DNA from: an uncultured Saprospiraceae bacterium
Lineage (GTDB): Bacteria > Bacteroidota > Bacteroidia > Chitinophagales > Saprospiraceae
Reading direction: 5' to 3'
DNA length: 64,000 nucleotides
NCBI GenBank assembly: GCA_938015435.1
Contig: CALLPN010000017.1
Span: 1 to 64,000, forward strand
The position numbers and the translations under genes are program-made. Below the pieces are notes generated by a model. The model saw only the letters and a program-made list of their open reading frames with translations. It made no database searches and was not told the origin of the DNA. Positions 49,110-59,619 of this stretch are shown in pieces (positions within the stretch are counted from its first letter, which is position 1; each line of letters opens with the position of its first letter).

Positions 49110-49168
49110 CTTATTTATAAATGATTTTCTTCCAAAAGGTAACGTTTTATCTTTTGTCGGAATAAGTT

Positions 49169-49630
49169 TTATTGAGAGATAGGATGTTTAGAGAGACTAG
49201 AATTGTAATACCTAGGATCATGAGAAACTTCTTTTCCAATCCAACTAGGCAAATTGACTTTTGTGTTTTCAGATTCTAATTCAATTTCCGCAATTATCAA
49301 TCCTTTATTCTCTCCTTCAAATTCATCCACTTCCCAAATTTGTGAACCTTGATTTACAATATGTCTAGTTTTTTTAATGAATGGTTTTTCGCAGAGTTCA
49401 ATTAATTCTTTCGCATCATCGTATGGTATATCATATTCAAACTCTAATCGACTTATGCCTTCGTTTTTTCCTTTAATAGTTAAAATACCTTTATCGTCTA
49501 GGATTCTTATTCTAACGGTTCTGTTAGGATCGGAATTGAGATATCCTTGTTGGATTATATATGATTTTTCTACTAAAGGTTTCCAATCATCATTTTTAAG
49601 TAAGTACTTTCTTTCTATTTCTTTATCCAT
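49169..49630 (-). CDS. CYTH-domain protein
   Basis: MDKEIERKYLLKND (ExExK motif); RTVRIRILDDKGILTIKGK; RLEFEYDIP. Confidence 0.9.
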   Translation of the reverse strand: MDKEIERKYLLKNDDWKPLVEKSYIIQQGYLNSDPNRTVRIRILDDKGILTIKGKNEGISRLEFEYDIPYDDAKELIELCEKPFIKKTRHIVNQGSQIWEVDEFEGENKGLIIAEIELESENTKVNLPSWIGKEVSHDPRYYNSSLSKHPISQ

Positions 49631-49734
49631 TGAGGTATCGTTTGAGTTCACAAAATATATTGATATGATATCGTTAAATCTAGATGATAATTTTTCAATA
49701 AAATTTAAGTTACGGCATTATGAATTTCGACGTA

Positions 49735-49765
49735 TAAAAAAGCCTTGTACCATTGGTACAAGGCT
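49735..49765 (-). terminator. Rho-independent terminator for thiolase gene
   Basis: AGCCTTGTACC-ATT-GGTACAAGGCT; minus-strand U-tract (TTTTTT). Confidence 0.85.
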
Positions 49766-49795
49766 GATATATTATTTGTGATTCCATTGCAGGAA

Positions 49796-50974
49796 TTATA
49801 CTTTCTCTAGTACAATAGCACTTGCACCACCACCTCCATTACATAGAGTAGCGCATCCATATTTTCCATCTTTTTGCTGGAGTACATGTGCTAGTGTAGT
49901 TGTGATACGTGCACCACTGGCTCCTAGTGGATGTCCTAGTGATACAGCACCACCATTTACATTGACGATATCTTCAGATACGTTAAGCTCTTTGTTAAAT
50001 GCCATAGTAACTACAGAGAACGCTTCGTTTACTTCGTAGTAGTCCATATCAGATTGTTCTAATCCTGCACGCTTGATAGCTAATGGTGCGGCAAGAGTAG
50101 GTGCAGTAGTAAACCATTGTGGCTCATGCGCTGCATCTGCAAAGGAGACGATCCTAGCGATAGGCTTAAGACCATGCTTTGCTATTGCTTCTTCACTAGC
50201 AATTACTAGAGCTGATGCTCCATCATTGATTGTAGAAGAGTTGGCTGCAGTTGCAGTTCCCTCTTTAGTAAATGCTGCGCGTAATCCTGGTATTTTTTCA
50301 AATTTTACTTTTTTGAATTCTTCGTCTTCAGATACGATTACAGGCTCGCCTCTACGCTGAGGTATACTGACGGGTACGATCTCATCTTTGAATAATCCTG
50401 CTGCAGTTGCTGCGGCTGATCTCTCGTATGATTGGATTGCAAATCTATCTTGATCTTCTCTGCTGATACCAAATTTCTCAGCAGTAGCATCTGCGCTTAC
50501 ACCCATTGCTACGTTATCATAAGCATCTACCAGACCATCTTTTTGTAGTCCATCGATAAATTTTCCTTCACCGAATTTGTATCCCCATCTTGCTTTATCA
50601 AGATAGAATGGAATATTAGACATACTCTCCATACCTCCAGCTATGATAAGATCTCCATATCCAAGCATAATTTGTTGAGCAGCAAACATGATGGACTTCA
50701 TTCCTGATGCACATACTTTATTGACTGTAGTGCAGGGTACTGTATTCGGTATACCCGCTCCTAAGGCGGCTTGCCTTGCAGGCGCTTGACCGACATTAGC
50801 TTGACAGACATTACCCATATACACTTCATCTATATGCTCTGCTGATACACCTGCTTTATCCAATGCTCCTTTGATTGCAGCTGTTCCTAATTGTGTCGCT
50901 GATAATGATGATAATGCGCCTCCAAAGCTTCCTAGTGGAGTACGAACGGCTGATGCGATATATACTTTTTTCAT
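49796..50974 (-). CDS. Acetyl-CoA C-acetyltransferase (thiolase)
   Basis: NKVCASGMKSIMFAAQQI; VNGGAVSLGHPLGASGARI; CNGGGGASAIVLEKV. Confidence 0.95.
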   Translation of the reverse strand: MKKVYIASAVRTPLGSFGGALSSLSATQLGTAAIKGALDKAGVSAEHIDEVYMGNVCQANVGQAPARQAALGAGIPNTVPCTTVNKVCASGMKSIMFAAQQIMLGYGDLIIAGGMESMSNIPFYLDKARWGYKFGEGKFIDGLQKDGLVDAYDNVAMGVSADATAEKFGISREDQDRFAIQSYERSAAATAAGLFKDEIVPVSIPQRRGEPVIVSEDEEFKKVKFEKIPGLRAAFTKEGTATAANSSTINDGASALVIASEEAIAKHGLKPIARIVSFADAAHEPQWFTTAPTLAAPLAIKRAGLEQSDMDYYEVNEAFSVVTMAFNKELNVSEDIVNVNGGAVSLGHPLGASGARITTTLAHVLQQKDGKYGCATLCNGGGGASAIVLEKV

Positions 50975-51393
50975 ATAATAATTTTGATTGTGAGTAAGTG
51001 AAGTACAAATGTACGGATTATAGAAGTGTACGAGAATGCGATTTTGAGATTTTGCGAATTCTTTACGACAGAAGGTTTATATATTCTTAGTCTAGCGGTC
51101 ATTGTTCATAGCCACTTTGGCTCGGTTTGGCGTATAGATCACAAGGTAGGTCTTTGACCTACATAATCAAGTCAAGAGTCACTTGTACTCGAAGCGCAGC
51201 GACTCTCGATGCTCATTATCCCCAAGCGTAGCGGCTCTATTTTAAAACTTGGTACATATATTGCTTTTCTTTAATATGAAAGCTCAAAGTCTCACTATTC
51301 TTAGCTCTGAGCCAGTTTTAAGCGTTTGTTAACTATCTCAAGTCTGAGATTTACGTCTATAATAGTATAAGAACTAACTAAAAGTACAATTCT

Positions 51394-52518
51394 ATGAAAT
51401 ACACTAAACTATATATCCTATTAGCTGGGTTGTTATTCAGCATGGGCACTTACGCCCAAAACGTAGAAGAAGAAGTAGCTTTTCTATATATGAAAGCTAA
51501 ATATCTATATGATACTGATAGGCACGAAGATGCTGTAAATGCATTTAACAAGGTAATAAAGAAAGACGCTACTCATGAAGATGCATTGGTGCTAAGAGGT
51601 GCTTCTAAATTTGGATTAGCAGCTTACCAGGGCGCTATGAAAGATTTTAATAGATCTATTGAAGAGCGAGGAGTAACAAAGGATGTAGTAGGGTGGTTGG
51701 CGCTCACGCATTATAAGATGAATAATATGGATCTGGCGGCGAATACTTTAGAAACAGCACTTTTAGTAGATCCCAAGAACCGAACTTTATGGAATCTACA
51801 AGGTGATATCGCTTTAGATAATGATGAAAAAATGAAAGCTTGTGAAAGCTGGGAAATGGCTGCATCGATGGGTGATACCAAAGCAGAGAGAAAGCTAGAT
51901 AAAAATTGTGGTGGTTCAAAGCCAAAGAAAAAAAAGGATACAAAGGTGGAATCTGGAAAAGGAAAATTTAATCAAGGTGACCCTAATCAAAATACAAAGA
52001 ATAATGAAGTCTTAGAAGATGATGAAGTAATATCTTTAGGAGATAAAGAGGAAGATGTTATTTCTGATGATAATAAAGAAGAATCTGAGGACTTTCCACC
52101 GACAAGGAAGGAAGAGGAAGTAGAAGAAGAGGAAGAAGAAGTATTAAGTCTCGGTGATAAAGAGGAAGAAGAAGAGGTGGTAGAGGAAAAGCCTGATCGT
52201 GATCCGAATGAAAAAGCAATCATAGAGATTGATGAAGATCTTAGCCTAGAGATCTATGGCGAAGGCTTAGGGAGTCGAAAAATACTAGATCAGCCTAATA
52301 TTTTGATTTTGGCTGAAGAAGATGGTATAGTCGCTGTGAATATATGCGTTGGGCGCACAGGAAGTGTAAAATCTGCAGAATATAATGATGCTCTCAGTAC
52401 GATCAAAAAGCAAAGTTTGATTTCACTGGCTATTAGAAAGGCAAAAGAGTTTTGGTTTGCTAAAGACAGAAAGAAAGAAGCTTGTGGAATAATCTTGTAT
52501 AAGATCAAAGGGAGCTAA
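51394..52518 (+). CDS. TPR-repeat secreted/periplasmic protein with acidic low-complexity segment
   Basis: Signal peptide; TPR pattern RHEDAVNAFNKVIKKDATHEDALVLRGASKFGLAAYQGAMKDFNRSI; EEEEEEVLSLGDKEEEEE. Confidence 0.8.
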   Translation: MKYTKLYILLAGLLFSMGTYAQNVEEEVAFLYMKAKYLYDTDRHEDAVNAFNKVIKKDATHEDALVLRGASKFGLAAYQGAMKDFNRSIEERGVTKDVVGWLALTHYKMNNMDLAANTLETALLVDPKNRTLWNLQGDIALDNDEKMKACESWEMAASMGDTKAERKLDKNCGGSKPKKKKDTKVESGKGKFNQGDPNQNTKNNEVLEDDEVISLGDKEEDVISDDNKEESEDFPPTRKEEEVEEEEEEVLSLGDKEEEEEVVEEKPDRDPNEKAIIEIDEDLSLEIYGEGLGSRKILDQPNILILAEEDGIVAVNICVGRTGSVKSAEYNDALSTIKKQSLISLAIRKAKEFWFAKDRKKEACGIILYKIKGS

Positions 52519-52574
52519 GTTGAAGTGATCAATAATATACTATCGTTCATCTTGAAATTGGATGAGATAATTCA

Positions 52575-52618
52575 AAATCCCCTAATGCTAAAGGCCGTTA
52601 GGGGATTTCTGTTTTTTT
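52575..52618 (+). terminator. Rho-independent terminator
   Basis: AAATCCCCTAA...TTAGGGGATTTCTGTTTTTTT. Confidence 0.85.
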
Positions 52619-52771
52619 GATACGGGATTATCTTAGCCTATCTGGAAAGATACTCTATACACTTGGAGCGTGATTTTAATTGAATTTACCTTGAGAACTA
52701 TATATACCGAGTAATCCATTATATATTTTCCTATATTACCTACTTAATGTAAAATCAACAATAAGTATTTT

Positions 52772-54424
52772 ATGATAGAAATAATCTCATTTATCGCATT
52801 TACCGCAATTGTTGCCATATTTGCTTATATGTCAACAAGAGGCATGGACGAAGATAGCTCAGACGGTTACTTCTTAGGAGGAAGAAGTCTAGGAGCAATC
52901 ACAATCGCGGGTTCGTTATTATTAACTAACCTCTCTACGGAGCAGATCGTTGGGTTGAATGGTGCCGCATATAATCATGGAATACTAGTAATGGCATGGG
53001 AGACTTTTGCCGCTGTAGCTATGATAGTCACAGCTATATGGCTTTTGCCACGATATCTCAAGGGTGGTATTGCGACAGTACCGACATTCTTAGCAAGGAG
53101 ATTTGATACGATGACCAAGACATTAGTTTCTGCGTTATTCTTATCAGGATATGTTGTGGTTCTACTTCCGATAGTTCTATATTCTGGAGCCTTAGCCTTT
53201 ATTACGATGTTTGACCTTGAGGTTTTACTCGGAATGGATAAGACTGCTTGCCTTTGGGTTTGTGTATGGGTGATCGGTTTGATTGGATCTATATATGCAA
53301 TATTCGGTGGTTTGAAAGCCGTAGCAGTTTCAGATTTAGTCAATGCCGTAGGTCTTATGATAGGTGGTCTTTTGATCCCTATATTTGGTTTGATGGCCAT
53401 AGGTGATGGCAGTATGATGGATGGACTTACTATAATAACTGAAGCTAACCCAGAAAGATTTAATGCTATAGGTAGTCCTTCATCGGAAATTCCTTTTTCT
53501 ACAATATTCACGGGTATGATGTTAGTACAACTATTCTACTGGGGTACTAATCAAGCGATTATTCAAAGAGCATTAGGCGCGAGTAGTCTCCAAGAAGGTC
53601 AGAAAGGATTGGTCTTTGCTAGCTTTGTAAAGATATTAGGGCCACTAATTGTAGTGCTTCCGGGTATGATAGCATATCACATGTTTCAAGGAGAATTGAC
53701 AAATGGAGATGAAGCGTATCCAGCATTAGTAAAAGAAGTATTGCCGGCTCCACTATTGGGATTCTTCGCAGCGGTTATATTTGGGGCTATTATGAGTTCA
53801 TTTAATAGTGCGCTTAATAGTTCAGTAACTCTGTTTGGTTTAGATATCTATAAAGAACATTTTAATAAGGATGCCTCTGACAAACAAGTTGTAAAAGCAG
53901 GTAAGACGTTTGGAATCGGACTAGCGATATTAGCCATGTTTATCGCACCTTTTATTGCTAATGCTCCAGAAGGTTTATTTGGATGGCTGCAGAAAATAAA
54001 TGGTTGTTATTCAATTCCAATCTTGACGATAATCGTAGTAGGATTTGCGACTAAATACGTGCCGGCGATTGCTGCCAAGATAGCATTGTTATCAGGTGTG
54101 GTACTTTATTCTATAAGTACTTTTGCTATTCAACCTTTGTTGGAAAGTAATGCCGTTGATGCAATAAAGGCAACAGGAGTTACTGATGAATTAGCAATTA
54201 AAGCTGCTGAAGCTGGAGCTTACCCTCATTTCTTACATGTGATGGCAATCTTATTTGTATTGAATGTGATCATCATGTTATTGATTGGTAAATTTAATCC
54301 AAGAGCAGAAGCTTTCGAGCAAAAGTATACAGAAGACGTAGATATTACTCCATGGAGATTAGTGAAGCCTATCGGTGCAGTGATCTGTTTGATCGTAGTA
54401 GTAGTCTATATGTACTTTTCATAG
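52772..54424 (+). CDS. Sodium:solute symporter (SSS/SLC5 family)
   Basis: YFLGGRSLGAITIAGSLLLTNLSTEQIVGLNGAAYNHGI; FYWGTNQAIIQRALGASSLQEGQKG. Confidence 0.9.
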   Translation: MIEIISFIAFTAIVAIFAYMSTRGMDEDSSDGYFLGGRSLGAITIAGSLLLTNLSTEQIVGLNGAAYNHGILVMAWETFAAVAMIVTAIWLLPRYLKGGIATVPTFLARRFDTMTKTLVSALFLSGYVVVLLPIVLYSGALAFITMFDLEVLLGMDKTACLWVCVWVIGLIGSIYAIFGGLKAVAVSDLVNAVGLMIGGLLIPIFGLMAIGDGSMMDGLTIITEANPERFNAIGSPSSEIPFSTIFTGMMLVQLFYWGTNQAIIQRALGASSLQEGQKGLVFASFVKILGPLIVVLPGMIAYHMFQGELTNGDEAYPALVKEVLPAPLLGFFAAVIFGAIMSSFNSALNSSVTLFGLDIYKEHFNKDASDKQVVKAGKTFGIGLAILAMFIAPFIANAPEGLFGWLQKINGCYSIPILTIIVVGFATKYVPAIAAKIALLSGVVLYSISTFAIQPLLESNAVDAIKATGVTDELAIKAAEAGAYPHFLHVMAILFVLNVIIMLLIGKFNPRAEAFEQKYTEDVDITPWRLVKPIGAVICLIVVVVYMYFS

Positions 54425-54588
54425 ATAAGATGCTGTATATGGTCAATGGTGAGTAAAAAAAGTTACGTAATATCAGATCAATAAACTTAACGATAAAGCT
54501 TAATTTAAATATTTAAGATATTCGGACCTACTGCATTTATTTGTAGTAGGTCTTTTTTGTATTTTCACATTACATCAACATTGGAATC

Positions 54589-56046
54589 ATGATCTCACAA
54601 ATAGTTAGTCTTAGCTGGAAGTCATTTAAACGTAGTCCAGCATTTGCACAAAATCTAGGGACTACCATAATCATGGGCCTCTTTGGTTTATATTTTGGGA
54701 TTATATTTATTGCTGTTGGTGCGGGAATTCCATTTGCCTTTGATGAAACTGATCAACAAGCAGCAGGTCCAACAATAGTAGGTGGCTATTATTTATATGG
54801 TTTACTTTATCTTCTGTTTATTCGTATTATTTTCCAAAATTTTAGCTTTCCACTCTTTAGACAATATGCACTTCAACGAATCAAGAAGAGTTCGATTTAT
54901 CATTTTGTCTTATTTAGATCTTTATGGAATTGGATGAACCTTATTCCTTTGCTTGCAATAGTGGCATATTTGATTTCTGCGGCCTACAAAGAAGGATATA
55001 ATGTCAATGTGCTATCTACATCATTAGCAATGATAGGCGTACTCTATCTTAGTAATTATATGGCATTTCTCTTAGATAAGTATTTGTCGTTTAACAAGAT
55101 TATGGCAGGAGGTATCTTAGCTATATTGTTGGGAATCACATTCTTAGATGTCAAAGGTTATATAGCTTTGATGCCAATATTTCAAGGAGTCTACGATTTT
55201 TTAGTTACGTCTATTATTTATGCTTTTATTCCTTGGGTCTTGGTCGGGATAGCTTATTATTTTTCTTTTCTGTTTTTAACAAATAGTGCTTATTTCGAAG
55301 ATCAAGGAGTAGTATCAGATGCTAGTTTGCTAGGTGTAAGAAAAGGATTGTTTTCAAGGTTTGGAAAAGTAGGTAGTCTGATGGAATTGGAAATGAAATT
55401 AATCATGCGAAACAAACGATCGAGAACACAAATGTTGATACTACTAATGTGTTTGGTCTATCCACTTTTACTTAGTAGTGATTCATTACCTATGCTCCTG
55501 TTTATAGCCATATTTACAACTGGAGGATTTGCACTTACTTATGGGCAATTATTGCTTTCATGGAATAGCGATCATTTCGATTTACTGTTGACTAGGATGG
55601 GGTCAATCAGGGATATATTTAAAGCGAAATACTATTTGCAAGTGATGTCTATCTTGTTGAATACTTGCTTGATGGTATGGTATGGTTTTTACAAAGTGGA
55701 GTACTTCTATCTTATACCTATAGCTGCATTATTTAATCTTGGAGTAGTTACGTTTATGTATATGTTTTTGGCAAGTTATAATTCTAAAAAAATAGATGCC
55801 AATAAAGGTGCCGCTATGAATTATGAAGGGATGTCCATAGCATTGTTTCTTATTATGATCCCAATCTTTATTATTCCTGCGGTGTTGATACTTCTCGGAA
55901 TATATTTTGATATGGAAATGTTCGGATTGTTGGCAATAGGAGTAGTGGGTCTATTAGGGCTTATTTTCCATAATCAACTCATCGATGCTTGTGTAAATTT
56001 GTTTAAGAAAAATAGATATAAGATCGGAGCGGCATTTAGAAAATAG
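54589..56046 (+). CDS. DUF5687-like ABC permease
   Basis: 485 aa polytopic; SLSWKSFKRSPAFAQNLGTTIIMGLFGLYFG; adjacent ATPase. Confidence 0.78.
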   Translation: MISQIVSLSWKSFKRSPAFAQNLGTTIIMGLFGLYFGIIFIAVGAGIPFAFDETDQQAAGPTIVGGYYLYGLLYLLFIRIIFQNFSFPLFRQYALQRIKKSSIYHFVLFRSLWNWMNLIPLLAIVAYLISAAYKEGYNVNVLSTSLAMIGVLYLSNYMAFLLDKYLSFNKIMAGGILAILLGITFLDVKGYIALMPIFQGVYDFLVTSIIYAFIPWVLVGIAYYFSFLFLTNSAYFEDQGVVSDASLLGVRKGLFSRFGKVGSLMELEMKLIMRNKRSRTQMLILLMCLVYPLLLSSDSLPMLLFIAIFTTGGFALTYGQLLLSWNSDHFDLLLTRMGSIRDIFKAKYYLQVMSILLNTCLMVWYGFYKVEYFYLIPIAALFNLGVVTFMYMFLASYNSKKIDANKGAAMNYEGMSIALFLIMIPIFIIPAVLILLGIYFDMEMFGLLAIGVVGLLGLIFHNQLIDACVNLFKKNRYKIGAAFRK

Positions 56047-56094
56047 CTGAGATTTACACTTTATAATAGTACACAACTTTACAGTTCAACAGTT

Positions 56095-56325
56095 TTCTAC
56101 TTCAATAGATTAATGTGTTGAGAGTCATAATTTGTTACGCAACATAGACATCTAGAAGGGCTGGTGACAAAACACGTGGAGCGATTGGGTTTGTCTAGGA
56201 TTTTTGTCTCTTTTTTTTCCAATGCAAAAAGAGAATCGTCGGTAGACACATAACGTATGAAAGTATTAATAAAATAATCAATAGGAAAACTTTTTTCTGA
56301 TGAGTACATATCTTTACAATTCAAT
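56095..56325 (+). repeat. Dispersed ~230-bp intergenic repeat, copy 2
   Basis: Near-identical to 22213..22442, same orientation. Confidence 0.95.
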
Positions 56326-56351
56326 TATTATAAATTAGAAAGAATTAAAAA

Positions 56352-57044
56352 ATGCTAATAGAGTTTCAAAATATATCAAAGAGCTACGGACAAAATACTG
56401 TGCTTGACATAGAGTCACTATCTATTTCATCGGGTGAATGTATTGGTCTTGTGGGTAATAATGGTGCGGGTAAAACCACAGCATTCAGTTTGCTTTTAGA
56501 TCTAATCAAAGCATCCAAAGGGCAAGTGCGCTCTAAAGAAAAAGATGTGAGTGCTGATGAAAGCTGGAAGGCTTATACTGGCGCATTTATTGATGAAACA
56601 TTTTTAATTGATTTTCTAACACCAGAGGAATACTTTCTATTTATAGCAGGATTGCATAATTGGTCGGATGGAGATATGAGTTCATTTCTACTTCAGTTCG
56701 ACGAGTTTTTCAATGATGAAATATTAGGTAAAAAGAAATACATCAGAGACCTATCAAAAGGGAATCAAAAGAAAGTGGGTATCATAGGTGCATTGATCGG
56801 TAATCCAGAAATTGTTATTCTTGATGAGCCATTTGCAAGCCTCGATCCGACATCTCAGAATAGATTGAAAAATCTTATAAAATCAAGGATTGAGCAACAC
56901 ACTTTTTTGATATCAAGCCACGATCTTAATCATGTAGCAGATGTAAGTAGCCGCATCCTAGTATTGGAAAAAGGAAAAGTGATCATGGATGAAATTAAGA
57001 CGGAAGAAACAGTAGCGAAGATGACCGCGTATTTTGAAGTGTAA
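56352..57044 (+). CDS. ABC transporter ATP-binding protein
   Basis: GLVGNNGAGKTTAFSLLLDLI; LSKGNQKKVGIIGALIGNPEIVILDEPFASLDP. Confidence 0.93.
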   Translation: MLIEFQNISKSYGQNTVLDIESLSISSGECIGLVGNNGAGKTTAFSLLLDLIKASKGQVRSKEKDVSADESWKAYTGAFIDETFLIDFLTPEEYFLFIAGLHNWSDGDMSSFLLQFDEFFNDEILGKKKYIRDLSKGNQKKVGIIGALIGNPEIVILDEPFASLDPTSQNRLKNLIKSRIEQHTFLISSHDLNHVADVSSRILVLEKGKVIMDEIKTEETVAKMTAYFEV

Positions 57045-57046
57045 TG

Positions 57047-57685
57047 CTAAAAAAGTAAACTCCCTATTCTTACCATCGTAGCACCTTCTTCAATAGCAAT
57101 TTTATAATCGCCGGACATACCCATGCTCAGTTCAACGAATTGATCATCCAACGCAAAGTAAGTCGACTTACAATAATTAAAGACTGATTTCAATTCAACA
57201 AATTCTGATCTGACTTGGTCCTGGTCATCTACAAAACTAGCCATACCCATCAAACCTTTGATTTGGACAGGAGAAGGAGAGGAGAGATGTTTGTTTATAA
57301 TTGTATCTAAAGCATCTTTATCAAGACCATATTTAGCTTCTTCTTGACCGATTTTGTATTGTAGTAAGATGGATACAGGCTTGCTGATTTTGATCGCTTC
57401 TTTCACGATAGTGTCGTATAATTTTACAGAGTCTACCGAATGAATCATACTCACTATGGGTAATACGATTTTCACTTTTTTACTCTGAAGATGACCTATC
57501 ATATGCCACTCTACATCAGCAGGAAAGTATTCGGTTTTACGTTCAAGTTCACTTACTCGATTTTCACCGAAGATACGTTGACCTTGATCGTATAAGGCCA
57601 TTACCTGTTCATCCGGACGAGTCTTAGAGACAGCGACGAGAGTTACATCTTGATCCGTGAGCGATTTTGATAATTGTGTGTACAT
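57047..57685 (-). CDS. YggS-family PLP-binding protein
   Basis: VTLVAVSKTRPDEQVMALYDQGQRIFGENRVSELERK; WHMIGHLQSKKVK; LSMGMSGDYKIAIEEGATMVRIGSLLF. Confidence 0.95.
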   Translation of the reverse strand: MYTQLSKSLTDQDVTLVAVSKTRPDEQVMALYDQGQRIFGENRVSELERKTEYFPADVEWHMIGHLQSKKVKIVLPIVSMIHSVDSVKLYDTIVKEAIKISKPVSILLQYKIGQEEAKYGLDKDALDTIINKHLSSPSPVQIKGLMGMASFVDDQDQVRSEFVELKSVFNYCKSTYFALDDQFVELSMGMSGDYKIAIEEGATMVRIGSLLF

Positions 57686-57697
57686 GTAATTACAAAC

Positions 57698-58333
57698 CTA
57701 GAAAAGACCGTAAAGTTCTTTATCGACCTTATCTATTATGAAGCCTAAATCCTCTTTTCTATTTTTGAAGTCAAGATCATCTACATTGATTATTAACAAT
57801 TTACCTTCTGTATAGCCTTTGATCCATTCCTCATAACGCTCATTTAGGCGTTTAAGATAGTCTAGACTCATGTTGCCTTCGTAGTCACGACCACGTGTGT
57901 GAATATGATTTACGAGAGTAGGAATATTAGATCTGAGATAGATCAATAGATCAGGAGCCTCTACCTGCGAAGACATAGTTTTGAATAGATCGAAGTAGTT
58001 GGCAAAATCTCGCTCACTCATGAGACCCATATCATGAAGGTTAGGAGCGAATATGTAAGCATCTTCATATATCGTTCTATCCTGAATGACTGTAGCATCG
58101 CCTTGACGAATACCCAATATTTGTTGATATCTGCTATTTAGGAAATAGATCTGTAAGTTGAATGACCAACGATGCATATCGTTATAGAAGTCACTCAAAT
58201 AAGGATTAGTACTTGTATCTTCATATAGCACATCCCAGTTGTAGTGGTTTGAAAGTAATTCGGATAGGGTAGTCTTACCCGCACCTATATTACCTGCGAC
58301 GGCTATGTGCTTGATTTTTTTAGGTTCTGTCAT
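57698..58333 (-). CDS. Deoxynucleoside kinase
   Basis: Start MTEPKKIKHIAVAGNIGAGKTTLSELLSNHY; IQDRTIYEDAYIFAPNL. Confidence 0.92.
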   Translation of the reverse strand: MTEPKKIKHIAVAGNIGAGKTTLSELLSNHYNWDVLYEDTSTNPYLSDFYNDMHRWSFNLQIYFLNSRYQQILGIRQGDATVIQDRTIYEDAYIFAPNLHDMGLMSERDFANYFDLFKTMSSQVEAPDLLIYLRSNIPTLVNHIHTRGRDYEGNMSLDYLKRLNERYEEWIKGYTEGKLLIINVDDLDFKNRKEDLGFIIDKVDKELYGLF

Positions 58334-58671
58334 GATATATTCGCCTGGGGCTAAAAATAAAAGTTGGGTATGGTAGATTGGGTGCGTAATATTACGAATA
58401 CCAACAGTGCTTTGAAAATTAAGATCAATGATTTTGCTCAAATGTTGATAAATACTAGAGATTAATGGGGTTGAAAGTAGTTATCCACGCTGAGGTGGAC
58501 TTTGGAAGCTAATTTTTCGCCGATTCGACCCAATATAATTACCTCTTGTCTATATTATTGAGTCATTGATAGTCGTTAAAGTACCTTACAGTTATAAGTA
58601 GCACATCATTTAAAGATGTATTAGCATCTTATTAAGAAAAGATCCAAACCTAAAACCATATATTAGCCATC

Positions 58672-59409
58672 ATGGAAAAAATGATATCTGTAGAAGACCT
58701 GAAGAAGACCTATGTAATGGGAACCGAACAGGTGCATGCCCTCAAAAATATTTCAGTTGATATTCATAGAAATGAATATGTAGCACTAATGGGTCCTTCA
58801 GGATCTGGTAAGTCTACTTTGATGAATCTCTTAGGGTGCCTAGATACGCCGACAAGTGGTACTTATATGTTGAATGGTATCAATGTGTCGCAGATGACCG
58901 ACAGCGAATTAGCGACGGTACGTAATAGAGAGATAGGTTTTGTATTTCAGACATTCAATTTACTTCCGCGACTATCGGCACTAGATAATGTGGCACTTCC
59001 TTTGGTATACTCAGGTATGAGTAGATCTGACAGAGAAGAAAGAGCGTCGCACGTATTAGATATAGTAGGGTTAGGTGATCGGATGACACATAAGCCAAAC
59101 GAACTTTCTGGTGGACAACGTCAAAGAGTTGCCATTGCCAGAGCTTTAGTCAATAATCCAGCAATCATCTTAGCAGATGAGCCAACAGGAAATTTAGATA
59201 CCAAGACGTCCATTGAGATTATGGAGATATTCGAATCTATTCAAGATAATGGAAATACTGTGATTCTTGTGACTCACGAGCCTGATATCGCAGAACACGC
59301 TCATCGTATTATAAGACTAAGAGATGGACTAGTAGAGACAGATATCAAAAATACGAATATCATCAAGGCCTCTGATCCCACCCACAGATATAATGTTGCG
59401 GAAGGTTAA
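58672..59409 (+). CDS. ABC transporter ATP-binding protein (MacB/LolD-like)
   Basis: [63 protein letters not shown]. Confidence 0.93.
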   Translation: MEKMISVEDLKKTYVMGTEQVHALKNISVDIHRNEYVALMGPSGSGKSTLMNLLGCLDTPTSGTYMLNGINVSQMTDSELATVRNREIGFVFQTFNLLPRLSALDNVALPLVYSGMSRSDREERASHVLDIVGLGDRMTHKPNELSGGQRQRVAIARALVNNPAIILADEPTGNLDTKTSIEIMEIFESIQDNGNTVILVTHEPDIAEHAHRIIRLRDGLVETDIKNTNIIKASDPTHRYNVAEG

Positions 59410-59435
59410 GCGTATTTTTTTAAAAAAAAATACGC
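59410..59435 (+). repeat. Inverted repeat immediately after stop codon
   Basis: GCGTATTTTTTT-AA-AAAAAAATACGC. Confidence 0.75.
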
Positions 59436-59619
59436 GAATAGCGAAGTCAGGCAGTGTTTTGTAAAAGCACGTTGACTTTGCCAGGATAAATCAAAAAAAT
59501 AAAATTGAGTCCAAAGCAATGGCTTTTCGTAGAAAAACCTGCGTTGTTGGAGTGTAATGTGGCTTACAAAGTAAATACATGGGCTCTAATAGATTCAAAG
59601 TGGAACAATAGAATTATAG

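Noticed and set aside
51987-52223. 78-aa Ser-rich antisense ORF
   Set aside because: Antisense shadow of the GAA/GAG-rich acidic segment of the TPR protein.
56097-56324. 75-aa minus-strand ORF in dispersed repeat copy 2
   Set aside because: The other copy (22213-22442) carries 1-nt indels in T-runs that break this frame, so it is not a conserved coding sequence.
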